Counted from the first letter of the stretch, positions 53,029-61,763 are shown. The stretch is 64,000 nucleotides of DNA from an uncultured Eubacteriales bacterium (GCA_958402445.1 CATXTO010000005.1:44347-108346), one strand, 5' to 3'. The notes: a model not told the origin generated them from the letters alone. A program made the numbers and translations.

Positions 53029-53045
53029 CCAAAGCCGCCGTTTTT
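53013..53045 (+). terminator. Intrinsic terminator
   Basis: CGGCGGCTTT and AAAGCCGCCG pair perfectly around an eight-base loop and are followed by TTTTT. It insulates the accessory genes that follow. The 53046-53330 stretch holds no gene I can support. Confidence 0.8.
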
Positions 53046-53333
53046 CTGCTATCCTGTAAAAATTTCATACTGGCCCCACATTGATGTGTTACCCTGGCCG
53101 TGTATCCAAACGCACAGCATTCATGAGAAATGATGCATCGGCCCTATGTGAGAGGTATTGGCCGCCATATCACCGGGAGATGTTGCGTAGCGCGAAAACG
53201 CTGACGGCGGAAAGCCTGCGGGCATCGCAACCCGCTCGGAAAGATCAAGAGATACGGTTCAGGGATAACCGTGCCGGAACCTATGTGCAGTACCATGGCA
53301 TCACTTGCTGGTTTTCTGCTTTCCTATGTCTGC

Positions 53334-53362
53334 TTGACAAGACTAATTAGATTAGTTAAAAT
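53334..53362 (+). promoter_or_regulatory. Promoter with palindromic operator for the TetR gene
   Basis: TTGACA (53334-53339), 17 bases, TAAAAT (53357-53362). The spacer contains the perfect palindrome ACTAATTAGATTAGT (53342-53356), an obvious candidate operator for autorepression by the TetR protein encoded 30 bases downstream. Confidence 0.78.
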
Positions 53363-53392
53363 GTTATTATCAAAAGTTTTGGAGGGCACATT

Positions 53393-53962
53393 ATGGCACG
53401 AGCGGGTCTTGACAAAAATGTTGTGATAGAACAAGCGGCTCAGTTAGCCAACAGCATGGGGCTCGAAGCGGTTACATTAAAACTTCTGGCGGACAGTCTA
53501 CACGTCCAGCCGCCGTCCCTTTACAATTATATCAAGGGGCTTGATGATCTGCAAAATGAATTGATGCTCTATGGCTGGCGGCACATGGAAGAACAGATGC
53601 TGGAGGCTGCGGTAGGTGTTAGCGGGTATGCCGCATGGGAAGCGATTTGCAGAGCATTCTATGGGTACGCCACGGAAAACCCCGGCGTGTTCAGCGCCAT
53701 GCTCTGGTATAACAAATATCAGAACGACGAAGCGAGGAAGGTCACGGAAAGGCTGTTTTTGATCTGCTCGAAAATCACGTCCTCGTTAAACATTTCTGCG
53801 GAGAATTGCAATCATCTGCTCCGCACCTTCCGGGCGTTTTTAGAGGGGTTTTCTTTATTAGTCAACAACCACGCGTTTGGACACGCTCTGTCGGTAGAGG
53901 ATAGCTTCAACCTTTCCTTGAAGGTGATGATTGCAGGTATGAAGGAGTTGGAGGGACGCTAA
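53393..53962 (+). CDS. TetR/AcrR family transcriptional regulator
   Basis: Protein of 189 residues with an N-terminal TetR helix-turn-helix (ANSMGLEAVTLKLLADSLHV, then QPPSLYNYIKGLDDL) and a C-terminal WHG/TetR_C-like ligand domain (FYGYATENPGVFSAMLWYN). GGAGG precedes ATG 53393. Promoter with a palindrome just upstream. The target may be itself and the downstream accessory genes. Confidence 0.9.
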   Translation: MARAGLDKNVVIEQAAQLANSMGLEAVTLKLLADSLHVQPPSLYNYIKGLDDLQNELMLYGWRHMEEQMLEAAVGVSGYAAWEAICRAFYGYATENPGVFSAMLWYNKYQNDEARKVTERLFLICSKITSSLNISAENCNHLLRTFRAFLEGFSLLVNNHAFGHALSVEDSFNLSLKVMIAGMKELEGR

Positions 53963-54156
53963 ATGCGTAAGAATCATTTACTGTTCTTTCAGTGGTGAAA
54001 CCTAGCTTGGCAATCTTTTCTTAGTCACAAAGTAGGTGGGTACAAGGGGTCGCCCTATGGGAAAACAAACTATTATGAATGAAATGTGCCGTTTTTGTTT
54101 CCCAAGCGAAAGGCATCCCGCAGGCAATTTGGAATTCGCAGAGGAGAAACTATGAT

Positions 54157-55152
54157 ATGAAGAAAGAATACGAGGAACTTCACAACAATATTGCGCAGCA
54201 TATGGAGAACATCTGCGGGATCGTTGCGATGAAAGACGGCACCGTGGCATACAGCGACTATTGGCACGGCTTCAAGCCCAGCGACGCGGTACATGTCATG
54301 TCGGTAACAAAGAGCGTGGTATCGCTGCTTGTGGGCATTGCGATTGACAAGGGATTGATCGGCGGCGTCCGGCAGCCTGTGTTGAATTTTTTCCCTGATT
54401 ATATCGTGAAGCGCGGGGAAAAAACGATTCAGACCGTTACCATCGAGCATCTGCTCACCATGACCGCTCCCTACAAATACAGGTCGGAACCATGGACGAA
54501 GATCTGCTCCTCGGAGGACTGGACGAAGGGCGCTCTCGACATCCTCGGCGGCAGAGCCGGAATAACCGGCGTATTTCAATATTCGACGTTGGGTATCCAT
54601 ATCCTCACCGGCATCCTCGCAAAAGTCAGCGGCATGAACACGGTGGATTTTGCCAACCGATCCCTGTTTGAGCCCATCGGCGCCGCGCCGCACCGCAACT
54701 ATCTGGCAATGACAGCCGAGGAACACAAGGAGTTTACGCTTTCCCAAAAGCCAAAGGAGGACATTTGGTTTGCCGATCCACAAGGCGTTGGTGCGGCAGG
54801 CTATGGGCTGTGTCTCCGTGCACGGGATATGGCGAAAATAGGTCAGCTTTGCCTTAATGGGGGCGTCTGCGATGGGAAGCAGGTCGTTTCCTCTGCATGG
54901 ATCGCGGAGAGTACGAGGCCGCGCTTCCAGTGTGATGAGAACTATGGAAATATGGGGTACGGGTATCTGTGGTGGACACCGGAGGTTGGAAAGCCCGCCT
55001 ATGCGGCGATTGGCGACGGCGGGAATGTGATCTATGTAGACCCGGAACAAAACATTGTCGTGGCGGTAAGCAGTACCTTTAAACCCCGAATCTTTGACAG
55101 AGTGCAGTTTATCCAGGAGCATATTGTGCCTATGCTGGTTAAGTGCAGATAA
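54157..55152 (+). CDS. Class C beta-lactamase-like serine hydrolase
   Basis: Protein of 331 residues of the beta-lactamase/D-aminopeptidase family. The nucleophile motif SVTKS has S49 and K52, followed by TIEHLLTMTAPY and a C-terminal GDGGNVIYVDPE that replaces the usual KTG/HxG box. There is no signal peptide, so a cytoplasmic esterase or peptidase role is more likely than antibiotic resistance. The start at ATG 54157 follows AGAGGAG; the frame is open further upstream but without a site. Confidence 0.85.
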   Translation: MKKEYEELHNNIAQHMENICGIVAMKDGTVAYSDYWHGFKPSDAVHVMSVTKSVVSLLVGIAIDKGLIGGVRQPVLNFFPDYIVKRGEKTIQTVTIEHLLTMTAPYKYRSEPWTKICSSEDWTKGALDILGGRAGITGVFQYSTLGIHILTGILAKVSGMNTVDFANRSLFEPIGAAPHRNYLAMTAEEHKEFTLSQKPKEDIWFADPQGVGAAGYGLCLRARDMAKIGQLCLNGGVCDGKQVVSSAWIAESTRPRFQCDENYGNMGYGYLWWTPEVGKPAYAAIGDGGNVIYVDPEQNIVVAVSSTFKPRIFDRVQFIQEHIVPMLVKCR

Positions 55153-55225
55153 AATATTTTGCTTTTTTCTGGGATTAATTGGAGATTGGATGCCCGATAA
55201 GCTGGAATTCTGGAAGGATAAACTT

Positions 55226-55393
55226 ATGAAAATAGTATGTATTGTATTGAATGTAATGGCATTCGGCTTTTGTGTTGCTGGCTTTCTGGGACATTCAGCA
55301 GCGTGGGCTGCGGCTGCTGTAAGCTTTTTTGCAGGAAGTATGGTTGTCGTTGGGCGAAGAAATAAGAAGGATACGGAAGATGAAACAAAGTAA
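55226..55393 (+). CDS. Small two-helix membrane protein
   Basis: About 55 residues from ATG 55226, which follows GGAAGGAT; an in-frame ATG at 55190 with GGAG is the alternative and adds 12 residues. Two hydrophobic segments (IVCIVLNVMAFGFCVAGFL and AAWAAAAVSFFAGSMVVV) precede a charged tail RRNKKDTEDETK. No function recognised. Eighteen bases before the GyrI-like gene. Confidence 0.6.
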   Translation: MKIVCIVLNVMAFGFCVAGFLGHSAAWAAAAVSFFAGSMVVVGRRNKKDTEDETK

Positions 55394-55411
55394 AATTGGG
55401 AGGGGATCAGC

Positions 55412-55879
55412 GTGGCGGGTTTTGAAGTAACTGTAGCCCAGATGGACGAACAGATGGTATATGGGCTGTGGAGAAAATCGAATGATAAAACGATCCATGG
55501 GGATATCAAAGCCCTCTCGGAAAAGTATCATGCCGCTGTAGAAATACCCGAAGGAAAAGTGCTCCCTTATTTCGTTTTGTCGAGGAATTATGAGGAACGA
55601 AGCAAAAATTTTGAACTGTTGATCGGCAGCACGATCCGCAAAGATGGATTGGAGTGTTTTGTACTTCCTACCGGCGAATACGCCAGCATCACAGTGAAAC
55701 CAAAGATGGGGTTTTTATGGGGTGCTTCTATTGGAGAAGCTAAACAGTACTTTTATACAAAATGGCTCCCAGGGAGCCCGTTTGAGGCGTTAAACATGGA
55801 GTATGAGTATCACACGGAGGAAAGCATCGGGAAACACCCAACGGCTACGATTGTTTTTGCCATTCAGAGAAAAGAATAA
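55412..55879 (+). CDS. GyrI-like/AraC effector-binding domain protein
   Basis: Protein of 155 residues consisting of one GyrI-like ligand-binding fold (YGLWRKSNDKTIHGDI, YASITVKPKMGFLWG, EYHTEESIGKHPTATIVFAI). Stand-alone members bind small hydrophobic compounds or sequester toxins. The start is GTG at 55412 after GGGAGGGG. Accessory gene with no DNA-binding domain. Confidence 0.8.
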   Translation: MAGFEVTVAQMDEQMVYGLWRKSNDKTIHGDIKALSEKYHAAVEIPEGKVLPYFVLSRNYEERSKNFELLIGSTIRKDGLECFVLPTGEYASITVKPKMGFLWGASIGEAKQYFYTKWLPGSPFEALNMEYEYHTEESIGKHPTATIVFAIQRKE

Positions 55880-55929
55880 ATCCCAGCCTGTCTGACTGAG
55901 AAACCGAAATTTGAGAGTGAGATGAAACT

Positions 55930-56367
55930 ATGGATATTTGGGAGAAGCTATATTTTAAAGCAAAAGAACAGTATCATCCAAAAGCAGTTTCCCCATTTGT
56001 ATATGCACACCATGTTGTTTGCGCATTAGAAAGTGAAAGTGGAGAAATCTTTACTGGATTCTGTATTGAAAGCTGTAGCGGTGTGCTTGATTTATGTGCA
56101 GAAAGAATGGCAGCACTAAATATGTATGCCAATAGTGGGCAAACAGTTATTAAAAGACTGATAGCTTTTAGGGATAAAGCGCCTCTTGGAGAAGGAAGTG
56201 GAATGCCATGCGGGGCGTGCAGAGAGTTTTTAATGCAGTTAAATATTAAAAATAAAGAAATGGAAATTATGGTTGATTACGAAAAAGAAGAAACGGTGAC
56301 TTTAGAAAAGCTCTTGCCGGATTGGTGGGGTATGTATCGTTTTAAGAATAATCAATCTGATGGTTAA
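55930..56367 (+). CDS. Cytidine deaminase-family protein
   Basis: Protein of 145 residues with a zinc deaminase site: C56-A57-E58 (CAE) and PCGAC with C94 and C97. Family members deaminate cytidine or blasticidin S; FCIESCSGVLDLCAERMA is shared with both groups. More AT-rich than core genes. The spacer after it begins ATCCCAG, as does the spacer ahead of it. Confidence 0.85.
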   Translation: MDIWEKLYFKAKEQYHPKAVSPFVYAHHVVCALESESGEIFTGFCIESCSGVLDLCAERMAALNMYANSGQTVIKRLIAFRDKAPLGEGSGMPCGACREFLMQLNIKNKEMEIMVDYEKEETVTLEKLLPDWWGMYRFKNNQSDG

Positions 56368-56424
56368 ATCCCAGTTTGTCGGTATGGCGAGTGATGGAGT
56401 TTTATACTGGACGGAGGTTTTACA

Positions 56425-56760
56425 GTGAAGAAAATGATGAAGTCCTTTACCTTTTGGTGCTTGATCGTATCAATCATTGAGATTTTTATGCACCAAATCG
56501 GACAAGATTCAAAAAGTATAGTGTTAATTGAGTTTAACCCATTACTGAATATGATTGCTGATTCTCAAGGCCCGTTCTATAGTCTGATGGCCTCTGGCCG
56601 GCAGGTTTCGTGTAATACGATTGCTGGGCAAATATCTATTTATTGGTACATAGGAGCAGTTTTAACTTTTGCGCTTTATGGCATTGTTTTGGATGGAATT
56701 AAAATGCTATTTCGTAAATTCAATCCCAAAAAGCAAGAATATTCTGATACATCTTATTAG
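56425..56760 (+). CDS. Small membrane protein, YfzA-like
   Basis: Protein of 111 residues with two membrane helices: FTFWCLIVSIIEIFM near the N-terminus and WYIGAVLTFALYGIVLDGI near residue 80. The loop between them is FNPLLNMIADSQGPFYSLM. It resembles, from memory, YfzA-like proteins of Bacillus. Function unknown. Start GTG/ATG region preceded by GGACGGAGG; I use the ATG at 56425. Confidence 0.65.
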   Translation: MKKMMKSFTFWCLIVSIIEIFMHQIGQDSKSIVLIEFNPLLNMIADSQGPFYSLMASGRQVSCNTIAGQISIYWYIGAVLTFALYGIVLDGIKMLFRKFNPKKQEYSDTSY

Positions 56761-56819
56761 CCAAAGCTGACCACGCGGAGCAGGCGCTCTTGATAAATGA
56801 AAGTTTGGAGAGATAAACT

Positions 56820-57071
56820 ATGCTGGGTGATTTTATAAAGGGCGCGTTCCCTTTCGTGCTCATCGCAATTTGTATTGCCATTCTTTTTGCCCATGATCGC
56901 AAAAGGGACGGTAAGGAGAAAGATAAAAACTATTTAGACGAAGGAATGTGCCTTGGTATGTGTATTGGAGTCGCGGTTTCTACATCCATGCACATCAACC
57001 TGGGGATAGGAATCAGTCTGGGTATGCTGGCCGGTGAAACGATAGGGATGCTGGTGAAAAAAGACGAATAA
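56820..57071 (+). CDS. Small glycine-zipper-like membrane protein
   Basis: Protein of 83 residues. An N-terminal helix (FPFVLIAICIAILFA) and a charged DRKRDGKEKDK loop are followed by GMCLGMCIGVAVSTSM and LGIGISLGMLAGETIGMLV. Glycines recur every four residues, suggesting tightly packed helices. I recall similar proteins as conserved hypotheticals in Firmicutes. GGAGAG precedes the ATG. Confidence 0.65.
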   Translation: MLGDFIKGAFPFVLIAICIAILFAHDRKRDGKEKDKNYLDEGMCLGMCIGVAVSTSMHINLGIGISLGMLAGETIGMLVKKDE

Positions 57072-57096
57072 TCAGAACTTGAAGGGGGACAAAGAA

Positions 57097-57519
57097 ATGT
57101 TGCGTGATGCTGAAAAAACAATCGGGAATCTCATTGATAAACAAGGGGTTACCTTTATTGCCTCAATCTCGGAGGATGGCTTTCCCAACATGAAGGCGAT
57201 GCTTCCGCCACGGAAGCGTTTGGGCATCCGGGAGTTTTATTTTACGACAAATACCTCTTCCATGCGGGTTGCGCAGTACCGGAAAAACCCCAATGCCAGT
57301 ATTTACTTCTGCGACAAGCGGTTCTTCCGGGGGGTCATGCTAATTGGCAGCATGGAAGTATTGGAGGACCCCGCCAGCAAGGAAATGATCTGGCAGGAGG
57401 GCGACACCATGTACTATCCCAAGGGCGTGACCGACCCGGACTATTGCGTTCTGAAGTTTGTCGCGGTCAGCGGACGCTACTACGCAAACTTCCATTCGGA
57501 GAGCTTTGAGATCAATTGA
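57097..57519 (+). CDS. Pyridoxamine 5'-phosphate oxidase-fold flavoprotein
   Basis: Protein of 140 residues of the PNPOx-like split-barrel family: FIASISEDGFPNMKAMLP, REFYFTTNTSSMRVAQYRKN and ASIYFCDKRFFRGVMLIG. These proteins bind FMN or F420 and reduce small molecules; general stress protein 26-like members are close. The start is ATG 57097 after GGGGG. A GCCGGCTGG/CCAGCCGG-type hairpin (57543-57565) follows in the next spacer. Confidence 0.85.
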   Translation: MLRDAEKTIGNLIDKQGVTFIASISEDGFPNMKAMLPPRKRLGIREFYFTTNTSSMRVAQYRKNPNASIYFCDKRFFRGVMLIGSMEVLEDPASKEMIWQEGDTMYYPKGVTDPDYCVLKFVAVSGRYYANFHSESFEIN

Positions 57520-57589
57520 GTACCATAGAAAATGAATGAGCGCCGGCTGGACGCAGACCAGCCGGACGCAGGATAAAAATAGAAAGGTG

Positions 57590-58126
57590 GTGGATCACAT
57601 CAACCGAAAAGTCAAGCTTCTAATTGCGCTGCTGGGCAGTCTGCTGATTGCAGTGCCTCTGTATCTCTTTCTGCACGAAGGTGGCCACGCCCTCGTCGCG
57701 CTGCTGTGCAGCGCACAGATCACCGGCTTCAGCATCCTGGGAGCGCATACCTCTTGGGTGGACGGTAGCTCTTCCCCAGCCACGGCCACGCTGGTCAATG
57801 CGGCCGGTATGCTGCTGCCGGCGTTGGTTGCGCTGGTGTACGCGCTGTTTTACCGCAGCGAACGGACAGGCATATTCTACCGCGTTTTTTCCTGTATCTT
57901 CATCGTGGTGTCCGGTGGCTCCATCCTGGCTTGGGTGTTGGTGCCTGCGCTGTGTTTGGCCGGCCATGTGCCCGCCAACGACGATGTGGCGAAGTTTTTG
58001 CAGGTTTCCGGCTGGTCGCCCCCACTGGTAATGGCGCTGGCCCTGATGCTGTTCAGCATAGTGTTGGGCGTAGTCTGGCGTCGGCGCATCCTTCAGAATT
58101 ACTGGGCCGAAGCAAACAAAAAATGA
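57590..58126 (+). CDS. M50-like membrane metalloprotease
   Basis: Polytopic protein with the zinc motif HEGGHAL (HExxH-like) inside the second half of the first helix region, followed by three or more membrane helices (GMLLPALVALVYALF, CIFIVVSGGSILAWVLV, LVMALALMLFSIVLGVVW). Site-2-protease relatives cut membrane proteins. The start is uncertain: GTG 57587/57590 after AAAGG is preferred, whereas ATG 57536 would add an unmatched 18-residue stretch. A second zinc-site Asp is not obvious, so activity is unproved. Confidence 0.7.
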   Translation: MDHINRKVKLLIALLGSLLIAVPLYLFLHEGGHALVALLCSAQITGFSILGAHTSWVDGSSSPATATLVNAAGMLLPALVALVYALFYRSERTGIFYRVFSCIFIVVSGGSILAWVLVPALCLAGHVPANDDVAKFLQVSGWSPPLVMALALMLFSIVLGVVWRRRILQNYWAEANKK

Positions 58127-58240
58127 TTGGAAGATGCCAGGGATGAGTTGCGATGATTGAGAAAAATCCAGCTTTTTTGGCTTCAGTCAACTTGGACAAG
58201 ATCAAATTGTTTTGTTTAAGGCTCAAGGGAAAGTGAGTTT

Positions 58241-58695
58241 ATGGATGAAACGGACCGGGGTGTACGTGTGGCGACAAGACGGATTTTATTAAATGGAGCC
58301 GCGGAATTGCAGAAAAAATGCAAAGAGGTCATGTAGGTCGATGATCACATCCGGCTTCTGCTCAATGGTATGATGCATACGCTCCACCAGACCGAAGCCG
58401 GAGCCGCGCTGGCTGCAAACCAAGTCGGCATTTTACGGCGGCTGGTGGTCATTGATTATTGTGATCAGCGTTAAAACTGGTGAATCCTCGCATTATTGAA
58501 CAAAGCGGAACGCAAGAGTGTATTGTGGGCTGCCTGAGCTTCCCGAACCGGGCCGGAAAAACAAAACGACCACAGAGGGTGATTGTTTAGGCATTGGATG
58601 AGATGGCCAAATGCCTTTGCCATGAGATCAAGCACTTGGATGGAATCGTCTTTCTCGATCATGCAATTGAGGAAGTGTTTTTCGAGGATGAATAG
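58241..58695 (+). pseudogene. Peptide deformylase, degraded
   Basis: Fragments match peptide deformylase motifs in order: TEAGAALAANQVGILRRLVV (motif 1 GxxLAAxQ), then in a shifted frame ECIVGCLSFP (motif 2 with Cys), then CHEIKHLDGIVFLDH (motif 3 HExxH). Stops at 58334-58336 and after CDQR (about 58474), a frameshift near there, and a later in-frame stop before ALDEMA make it non-functional. A functional copy must exist elsewhere. Confidence 0.82.
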
Positions 58696-58741
58696 GTGCG
58701 GCAGATTTCATATCGTTCCGTAAGACCTGAAGGAAAAGTCT

Positions 58742-59017
58742 ATGAAAAAAGTCATTGAAATTTCGAAGAGGATGGACATTCCCTAAGACGCGCAAGGATC
58801 TGTGCGAGTTGCCGGGGGCGTATGTCTACATGGAGAGCGAGCTGCCGGACGGTCCACGGGCAAATTACTGGACGACAGCAAGACCTACCTGTGCTGTCAG
58901 GTTCCGATCAACGAAACCGAGTGCTACGGCGTGGCCTTCGATGAAAGGCAGATCGTCATTTACAGATATAAAAATGATGATTCTAAAAGTAAAGTCGTTC
59001 AGGTGATTGCTCTGTAA
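58742..59017 (+). pseudogene. Unrecognised open frame, probably broken
   Basis: A frame starting MKKVIEISKRMDIP stops at TAA near 58784. The later frame TYLCCQVPINETECYGVAFD, then ERQIVIYRYKNDD, runs to 59017. Another frame contains LCELPGAYVYMESELPDGP. The mixed frames suggest a frameshifted gene. No family recognised. Confidence 0.35.
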
Positions 59018-59061
59018 GAAGGGCCGCCAAAGCAGATTGGTACTTATGGAGGGAACGTATT

Positions 59062-59826
59062 GTGGAGCTTATCAGAATAACACATGAAAATATTGAAGAA
59101 GAACACATTTGTTGTGCGATTGCAAGTAATAAGGATTGTCAGGTGCTATCAAAAAAAGCATGGTTAAAAGAACGATTGGACGAGGGCCTTGTTTTTCTGA
59201 AATGCAATGTTCGTGGGAAATGCTTTATCGAGTACATTCCCGCTGAATATGCGTGGGCGCCGGTTGAGGCGGATGATTACATGTATATTGATTGTCTGTG
59301 GGTATCCGGGCAGTTTAAAGGACATGGATACTCGAATCTTCTTTTAAATGCGTGCATCGAAGACAGCAAAGCCAAAGGGAAAAAGGGGCTGGTCATCCTA
59401 TCTTCAAAAAAGAAAATGGGCTTCCTTTCCGATCCCAAGTTTATGAGGTATAAAGGATTTGAAATGGCAGATACGGCAAGCCCCTATTTTGAGCTGCTGT
59501 ATTTGCCTTTTGACAAAAGCGTAAAAAAACCAAAATTTAAATCTTCCGTGAAAGCAACAGATCATGGTAGCAGTATGCAGAATGGCTTTACGGTATATTA
59601 TACCAGTCAGTGCCCTTTTACGGCAAAGTACGTTCCAATTCTTGAGGATATGACCAAAAAGAGAAATGCTCGCTTTCAAGCGGTTCCTATTCTTACAAGA
59701 GAACAGGCCCAAAACGCCCCTGTCCCATTTACAACATTTAGCCTGTTTTATAACGGCGAGTTTATAACCCACGAAATACAGTCGGAAAAGAAATTTGAAA
59801 AAATCCTTGCTGAGAAGGGAGGATAG
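59062..59826 (+). CDS. GNAT N-acetyltransferase with C-terminal YoaP domain
   Basis: Protein of 254 residues. The N-terminal GNAT domain (about 1-150) has the acetyl-CoA motif VSGQFKGHGYSNLLLNACIE. The C-terminal YoaP-type thioredoxin-like domain (about 175-250) has VYYTSQCPFTAKYVPILEDM. Substrate unknown. The start is GTG 59062 after GGAGGG. AT-rich relative to the core. Confidence 0.88.
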   Translation: MELIRITHENIEEEHICCAIASNKDCQVLSKKAWLKERLDEGLVFLKCNVRGKCFIEYIPAEYAWAPVEADDYMYIDCLWVSGQFKGHGYSNLLLNACIEDSKAKGKKGLVILSSKKKMGFLSDPKFMRYKGFEMADTASPYFELLYLPFDKSVKKPKFKSSVKATDHGSSMQNGFTVYYTSQCPFTAKYVPILEDMTKKRNARFQAVPILTREQAQNAPVPFTTFSLFYNGEFITHEIQSEKKFEKILAEKGG

Positions 59827-59884
59827 GTCATCCTCGGCGAAAAAGGCGCCCGGGGGATTGTTTGAATTTGGAGGAGATGTTAAC

Positions 59885-60112
59885 GTGAAAAAGAGAAAAT
59901 CTCTATGGGCATTTACAAGTCTATCAATAATAAGCCTTTGTATCTATATTGGTGTTGTAGCATACAATTGGGGATATATGCAAAGTGCCATTGACAATCA
60001 TACTGCTTATTTTAGTGCCCCTTCCTATCTTGCAATTTTTACGGGAATTCCTTTTATAATTGCGGCAATAGTTTTTGCGATTATTGCAATAGCTGTTCGT
60101 AAGAGAAAATGA
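59885..60112 (+). CDS. Small two-helix membrane protein
   Basis: Protein of 75 residues starting at GTG 59885 after GGAGGAG. Two hydrophobic helices (FTSLSIISLCIYIGVVAY and IFTGIPFIIAAIVFAIIAI) flank a short loop; basic ends (KKRK, RKRK). No function recognised. Its stop codon is the first base triplet of a repeated spacer element (60110-60164). Confidence 0.65.
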   Translation: MKKRKSLWAFTSLSIISLCIYIGVVAYNWGYMQSAIDNHTAYFSAPSYLAIFTGIPFIIAAIVFAIIAIAVRKRK

Positions 60113-60164
60113 GCATTTTGCGTGGTACATCTTATTGGTTATAGCCTGTCCTTGGCAGATATAG
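60110..60164 (+). repeat. Cassette spacer repeat, copy A (55 bp)
   Basis: Starts TGAGCATTTTGCG, contains CTTATTGG and ends CCTTGGCAGATATAG. The start coincides with the stop codon of the preceding gene. Aligns along its length with copy D at 62760. Confidence 0.6.
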
Positions 60165-60197
60165 TGAATTTTAAATTGAAAGAAAGGGCGGGTGGAG

Positions 60198-60821
60198 ATG
60201 AGAGAGATTATTAATTTTATTGAGGCGAATGTAAATGGTAAGACACTGATGACAGAGGAATTGGTTTACGAACTAGAAAATGGCGCGTTAGAGGGCGTAT
60301 ACTCTGATCAAATCTCCTTTTCTAATCTGAAGTATTCTCAATGCGGATTTCAGCTAGATATGTTTATTGTATCGAACGAGAAGATATGGATCCTGGGAAA
60401 GGATAGACAACGAGAGGAATTACGAAAAGATCTCAGCGCTGTATCCTTGTTCCGTTTTGAACTGGTGGAGCGAAAAAGTACGAATGGTATTACAGGCTGC
60501 TTTCGATTTATTTCCGCTTCAGGAAAAGATGTGGCGGCAGAGGCCATTGTAAGTGGTATTTATGATGTTCGCCTTGAAGATGATGTGCTAAAATTATCGG
60601 AAGATCAAGTATTGTATCGGGATCAGCCGATACAAGGCGAGGGTTTTAAGCCCGTAGCATTTCAATCGGAACATCGTTTTTATGTGAAAGACGGAAACCT
60701 ACACTATGAATACGATGGCAAGTGTTTTGACGTGGACACAAAAACCATGCAGCGCAACGATACCTCCGATACTTTTCCTCCGTTTGTATCAATCGAAAAG
60801 AAAGCAAATCAATATTCGTAG
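60198..60821 (+). CDS. Hypothetical protein
   Basis: Protein of 207 residues, soluble, no signal or membrane helix. It starts MREIINFIEANVNGKTLMTE and is beta-strand rich (YSQCGFQLDMFIVSN, GCFRFISASGKDVAAEAI, HRFYVKDGNLHYEYDGK), suggesting a lipocalin- or barrel-like fold. ATG 60198 is chosen; GTG 60192 is an alternative. Family not recognised. Confidence 0.6.
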   Translation: MREIINFIEANVNGKTLMTEELVYELENGALEGVYSDQISFSNLKYSQCGFQLDMFIVSNEKIWILGKDRQREELRKDLSAVSLFRFELVERKSTNGITGCFRFISASGKDVAAEAIVSGIYDVRLEDDVLKLSEDQVLYRDQPIQGEGFKPVAFQSEHRFYVKDGNLHYEYDGKCFDVDTKTMQRNDTSDTFPPFVSIEKKANQYS

Positions 60822-60854
60822 TTGCTTGCTTGACTGAGACTAGGAGGAAATATT

Positions 60855-61685
60855 GTGATTCGACAATTAAGCAGTTATCTGACAAAACCGGGGCTATATG
60901 CTCCAAGCACAGGAGAATTCTGGAATGACGCGCATATATCCAAGGGAATGTTGGCTGCGCATCTAAATCCGCAGGAGGATGCGGCCACCCGCAGGCATAA
61001 ATTTCTTGATCAGTCGGTTCAGTGGATCTCTAAAATCGCGCCGCCCTCCCAATATCAATCCTTACTGGATCTGGGCTGCGGCCCCGGCCTTTACGCGGAG
61101 CGCTTTCACAAGACTGGATACTCCGTCACAGGCGTGGATTTTTCCGAACGTTCGATTGCGTACGCAAAAGAGCAAGCAATACAGCATAACAACGACATCG
61201 AATACCACTGCCAAAACTATCTGACGATTGATTACACAGATCAATTTGATGTCGTCACGTTGATCTACTGTGACTATGCCGTGATGCCGGTGGAGGAAAG
61301 GCTTCTCTTGTTAAGCAAGATCTATCAGGCGTTAAGACAAAACGGAAAATTCATTGTTGATGTTTTTACGCCAAGTATGAGAAAAAGTGAAAGCCGAACA
61401 TGGCAATCCTGTGTAGAAGGCGGTTTTTGGTGCGAAAGGCCGCATATCTGCTTGGAGTCTGTCTATCAGTATGACGACGAGGACGCCACAGAGCTTCGCC
61501 AATGTGTTGTTTTGACCGACGATGCGATCAGCTGTTACAATGTATGGGATCATTTCTTTACCAAACATAAGCTATTGTCGGAAATTCAAGCCGCAGGTTT
61601 TAACAGTTTTGCGTTCTATGGTGACGTGGCAGGAAAGGCATTCTCGGATGAAGGCGAAACGATTTGTGGCGTTTTTACAAAGTAG
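60855..61685 (+). CDS. Class I SAM-dependent methyltransferase
   Basis: Protein of 276 residues. SAM motif I is LLDLGCGPGLYAERF (about 72-86), motif II GVDFSERSIAYAKEQ, then DVVTLIYCDYAVMPVEERLL. The N-terminal STGEFWNDAHISKGML and the C-terminal beta part (VYQYDDEDATELRQCVVL) indicate a small-molecule methyltransferase of unknown substrate. The start is GTG 60855 after AGGAGG. Confidence 0.87.
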   Translation: MIRQLSSYLTKPGLYAPSTGEFWNDAHISKGMLAAHLNPQEDAATRRHKFLDQSVQWISKIAPPSQYQSLLDLGCGPGLYAERFHKTGYSVTGVDFSERSIAYAKEQAIQHNNDIEYHCQNYLTIDYTDQFDVVTLIYCDYAVMPVEERLLLLSKIYQALRQNGKFIVDVFTPSMRKSESRTWQSCVEGGFWCERPHICLESVYQYDDEDATELRQCVVLTDDAISCYNVWDHFFTKHKLLSEIQAAGFNSFAFYGDVAGKAFSDEGETICGVFTK

Positions 61686-61693
61686 AGCTTTTC

Positions 61694-61730
61694 TACGCCT
61701 GATTGGGTAGGGCAGCCCAGCTGATAAGGC
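61694..61730 (+). repeat. Cassette spacer repeat, copy B
   Basis: TACGCCTGATTGGGTAGGGC then AGCCCAGCTGATAAGG aligns with copy E (63076) over its length and with the 3' half of copy D. Confidence 0.5.
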
Positions 61731-61763
61731 TTCCCGGAAATTGGGATTTATTGAAAGGACACA

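Noticed and set aside
53081..53350. 89-codon frame upstream of the TetR gene
   Set aside because: Runs into the TetR promoter and operator; composition and lack of ribosome site argue against coding.
54157..55152. Acquired beta-lactam resistance gene
   Set aside because: The serine hydrolase lacks an export signal and the usual KTG box, so resistance cannot be claimed.
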